Origin: Bacillota bacterium
GTDB taxonomy: Bacteria; Bacillota_A; Clostridia; DSM-8532
Assembly (NCBI GenBank): GCA_023424865.1
Contig: JAFADM010000428.1
Span: 1 to 8,077 of the forward strand
Direction: 5' to 3'
DNA: 8,077 nt
Of the stretch, positions 6,263-8,077 are shown piece after piece. The notes beneath the pieces were generated by a model. It did not search any database. It saw nothing but the letters and a program-made list of their open reading frames with translations, and had not been told where the DNA came from. Numbering within the stretch: position 1 is the first letter of the stretch; each line of letters starts with the position of its first letter. A program made the translations under genes and the position numbers.

Positions 6263-7219
6263 ATGAATAAACGGGGAAAATGGACCGGCTTGGCCGTGAA
6301 AGCCGGATCCAATAAACGGGAGCAGTGGATGCGCTTTCTTCCTATCTACCTGCTGCTTTTACCGGCTATCGTTTTAACCTTTATCTTTTCCTACATACCC
6401 CTGGGAGGCCTTATCGTCGCTTTTAAGGAGTACGATATTTTCAAAGGCTTCTGGGACAGCCCCTGGGCTGCGCGTCATGGCCTGGAAAATATCCTCTCTA
6501 TATTTAAAAATGAGGAGCTGATGGGCTCCGTGGGGTCCACCCTTAAGCTCAGTCTTTTAAATCTGGTTCTGGGCTTTCCCGCTCCCATTATTCTGGCTCT
6601 GCTTATAAATGAGCTCAGAAACGGCGTCTTTAAAAAGACGGTGCAAACCATCAGCTATATGCCACACTTCCTGTCATGGATATCGGTCATCGGTCTGACC
6701 ATGGTGTTTTTCGGTGAGTACGGGCCGGTGAACGACATTTTAAATTTCCTTTTGGGTCAGGACAGGACGCGGGTGCTCTATCTTTCAAAGCAGGAGGCCT
6801 TTCTGCCGCTTTTACTGGGCCTGAACCTGTGGAAGGGGGTGGGCTGGGGTTCCATCGTCTATATTGCTACCATTGCTTCCATTGATCCTCAGCTCTATGA
6901 GGCGGCCATGATCGACGGGGCTGGAAAATGGAAGCAGACCCTCCATATTACTCTGCCGGGATTATCCATTACCATGGTTCTGCTTTTCGTACTCAGCATC
7001 GGCGGCATTCTCAACAGCAATTTTGAGCTGGTCTACGGCCTTAAAAACCCTTTTATTAATTTTGAGACCATTGACACCATTATTTATAAAAACGGCCTTA
7101 AACAGAGGGGTTATTCGGTGGCCACGGCCCTGGGTTTTTTAAGAGGGCTAATCGGTATGGGCCTTACGCTGGGGGCTAACGCCATCTCCAGAAAAATCAA
7201 CAAAGTATCACTTATTTAA
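6263..7219 (+). CDS. ABC sugar importer permease, LplB type (first subunit)
   Basis: A complete 318-residue inner-membrane permease of the binding-protein-dependent carbohydrate importer class. The basic N-terminus is followed by about six membrane helices (roughly 25-45, 92-116, 130-150, 179-202, 233-253 and 287-307). The EAA loop, which docks on the ATPase, is clear at 213-232: EAAMIDGAGKWKQTLHITLP. The segments FSYIPLGGLIVAFKEYDIFKG and YMPHFLSWI are characteristic of the LplB/YtcP-associated group, which usually imports oligosaccharides such as pectin, xylan or host-glycan fragments. The second permease follows after 25 bp, forming the usual heterodimer. No ATPase gene is in view; this importer class commonly borrows a shared MsmX-like ATPase encoded elsewhere. 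It is probably controlled by the upstream two-component pair. Substrate not assignable from sequence. Confidence 0.95.
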   Translation: MNKRGKWTGLAVKAGSNKREQWMRFLPIYLLLLPAIVLTFIFSYIPLGGLIVAFKEYDIFKGFWDSPWAARHGLENILSIFKNEELMGSVGSTLKLSLLNLVLGFPAPIILALLINELRNGVFKKTVQTISYMPHFLSWISVIGLTMVFFGEYGPVNDILNFLLGQDRTRVLYLSKQEAFLPLLLGLNLWKGVGWGSIVYIATIASIDPQLYEAAMIDGAGKWKQTLHITLPGLSITMVLLFVLSIGGILNSNFELVYGLKNPFINFETIDTIIYKNGLKQRGYSVATALGFLRGLIGMGLTLGANAISRKINKVSLI

Positions 7220-7244
7220 AGAGGGCTAAAGGAGGCTATATTCC

Positions 7245-8077
7245 ATGGTAAAACGAACCCCGACCGAGAAAGTGTTTTATGTCTTTAACGTATTACTTAT
7301 GCTGCTTATGTGCTTTGTCATATTGTACCCCTACGCCAATGTGGCCGCTATTTCCTTAAACGACGGGTCGAAGGCCGTGCCGTCAGGACTGATGCTTCTG
7401 CCCAAGGCTCTTACTTTTTCCAATTATGGAGCGCTTCTTGGAAATGAAAGCATTTGGCGCTCTCTTCTTGTCACCCTGGGCCGAATTTTGCTGGGCGTGC
7501 TTCTGCATATAGTGATTTGCTTTGTGACGGCCTATGGGCTTACGCGCAAAAAGCTCCCCTTCAGAAAGACCCTCACCATGTTTTTTTTCATCCCCTCCTA
7601 TATCTCGGGAGGACTCATTCCGGTCTATATTCTTTACGCCAAGTTGGGGCTTCTCAACAATCCCCTGGTCTATATTCTTCCCGGTGCCTTCAGCTTTTTT
7701 AACTATATTCTTTTTCGCACCTATATCGGAACTATCCCCGAGAGCCTGGAGGAGTCGGCTAAAATTGACGGCGCAGGCGAAATTCATATCATGCTCAGGA
7801 TCTATCTCCCACTGTGTGTCCCCATTATTGCAACCATTTCCCTGTTTGGTGTTGTGAATCACTGGAATGACTGGACAACCACCCTCTACTTTATGAGCAA
7901 TAATAAATGGAATACTCTGGCCTTTGAGCTCTACCGGGTGCTGAGCGAACAGAGCAGGCTTTTTGCCTTGCTTCAGCAGGCAGTGATGGAGGGGAAAATC
8001 CCCCAGCAGACACCCGCTACCTCGGAGGGGCTCCGAAATGCACAGATTATCATCAGTACGGTGCCTATACTCGCCGT
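7245..8077 (+). CDS. ABC sugar importer permease, LplC/YtcP type (second subunit, 3' end outside window)
   Basis: The frame is open from ATG 7245 to the window edge, giving 277 residues; relatives are about 290-300 long, so only about 20 residues are missing. It begins MVKRTPTEKVFYVFNVLLML, with membrane helices at about 11-30, 73-98, 110-132, 139-157 and 191-206, and a last one starting near 268. The EAA loop is at about 170-189 (ESAKIDGAGEIHIMLRIYLP), followed by the family hallmark VNHWNDW (204-210). AAAGGAGG (7228-7235) lies 9 bases before the start. It pairs with the preceding permease to form the membrane channel. A solute-binding lipoprotein gene usually follows in such operons and would be expected just beyond the window. 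Confidence 0.95.
   Translation, partial: MVKRTPTEKVFYVFNVLLMLLMCFVILYPYANVAAISLNDGSKAVPSGLMLLPKALTFSNYGALLGNESIWRSLLVTLGRILLGVLLHIVICFVTAYGLTRKKLPFRKTLTMFFFIPSYISGGLIPVYILYAKLGLLNNPLVYILPGAFSFFNYILFRTYIGTIPESLEESAKIDGAGEIHIMLRIYLPLCVPIIATISLFGVVNHWNDWTTTLYFMSNNKWNTLAFELYRVLSEQSRLFALLQQAVMEGKIPQQTPATSEGLRNAQIIISTVPILA

Noticed and set aside
7383..7862. Minus-strand open frame of 159 codons inside the second permease
   Set aside because: It is antisense to a permease with a clear EAA loop and membrane helices; the hydrophilic product is a by-product of codon composition.

Overview
The window looks like part of a carbohydrate-utilisation locus of a Firmicute. I favour an anaerobic Clostridia/Lachnospiraceae member, with Paenibacillaceae as the alternative. 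The reasons are strong AAAGGAGG-type ribosome binding sites, sigma-A-like promoters, balanced base composition, and a YesM/YesN-type two-component pair next to LplB/LplC (YtcP)-type sugar permeases. The genus cannot be fixed from the sequence.

Layout. Positions 1-616 (minus strand) hold the 5' part of a gene for a small membrane protein with a helical-repeat tail; it is cut by the window edge and has its own promoter. Positions 749-2465 (minus) hold a two-gene unit: a FadR-type GntR regulator followed, with a 26-bp overlap, by a cytoplasmic sialidase-fold (Asp-box) protein. Positions 2466-2689 form a divergent control region with a good gntR promoter, two TTGT-N2-ACA operator-like sites exactly 20 bp apart, and a candidate promoter facing the other way. 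Positions 2690-6081 (plus) encode an AraC-type response regulator and its membrane histidine kinase, which overlap by ATGA. After a 181-bp gap containing a TATAAT box, direct repeats and a hairpin, two permeases of an ABC importer follow (6263-7219, and 7245 to the window end, truncated). The substrate-binding protein and possibly more enzymes probably lie beyond 8077.

How the genes may work together (inference). The kinase senses an extracellular glycan or its binding protein and phosphorylates the AraC-type regulator, which switches on the importer. Imported oligosaccharide is processed in the cytoplasm by the sialidase-fold enzyme, whose gene is controlled by the GntR regulator in response to a breakdown product. 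The point most worth following up is the enzyme. By hand alignment it keeps several sialidase active-site positions but has Cys in place of the first arginine of the sialidase arginine triad. No sialic-acid catabolic gene is visible. It is therefore probably not a true sialidase, and the locus may serve a different, uncharacterised glycan.
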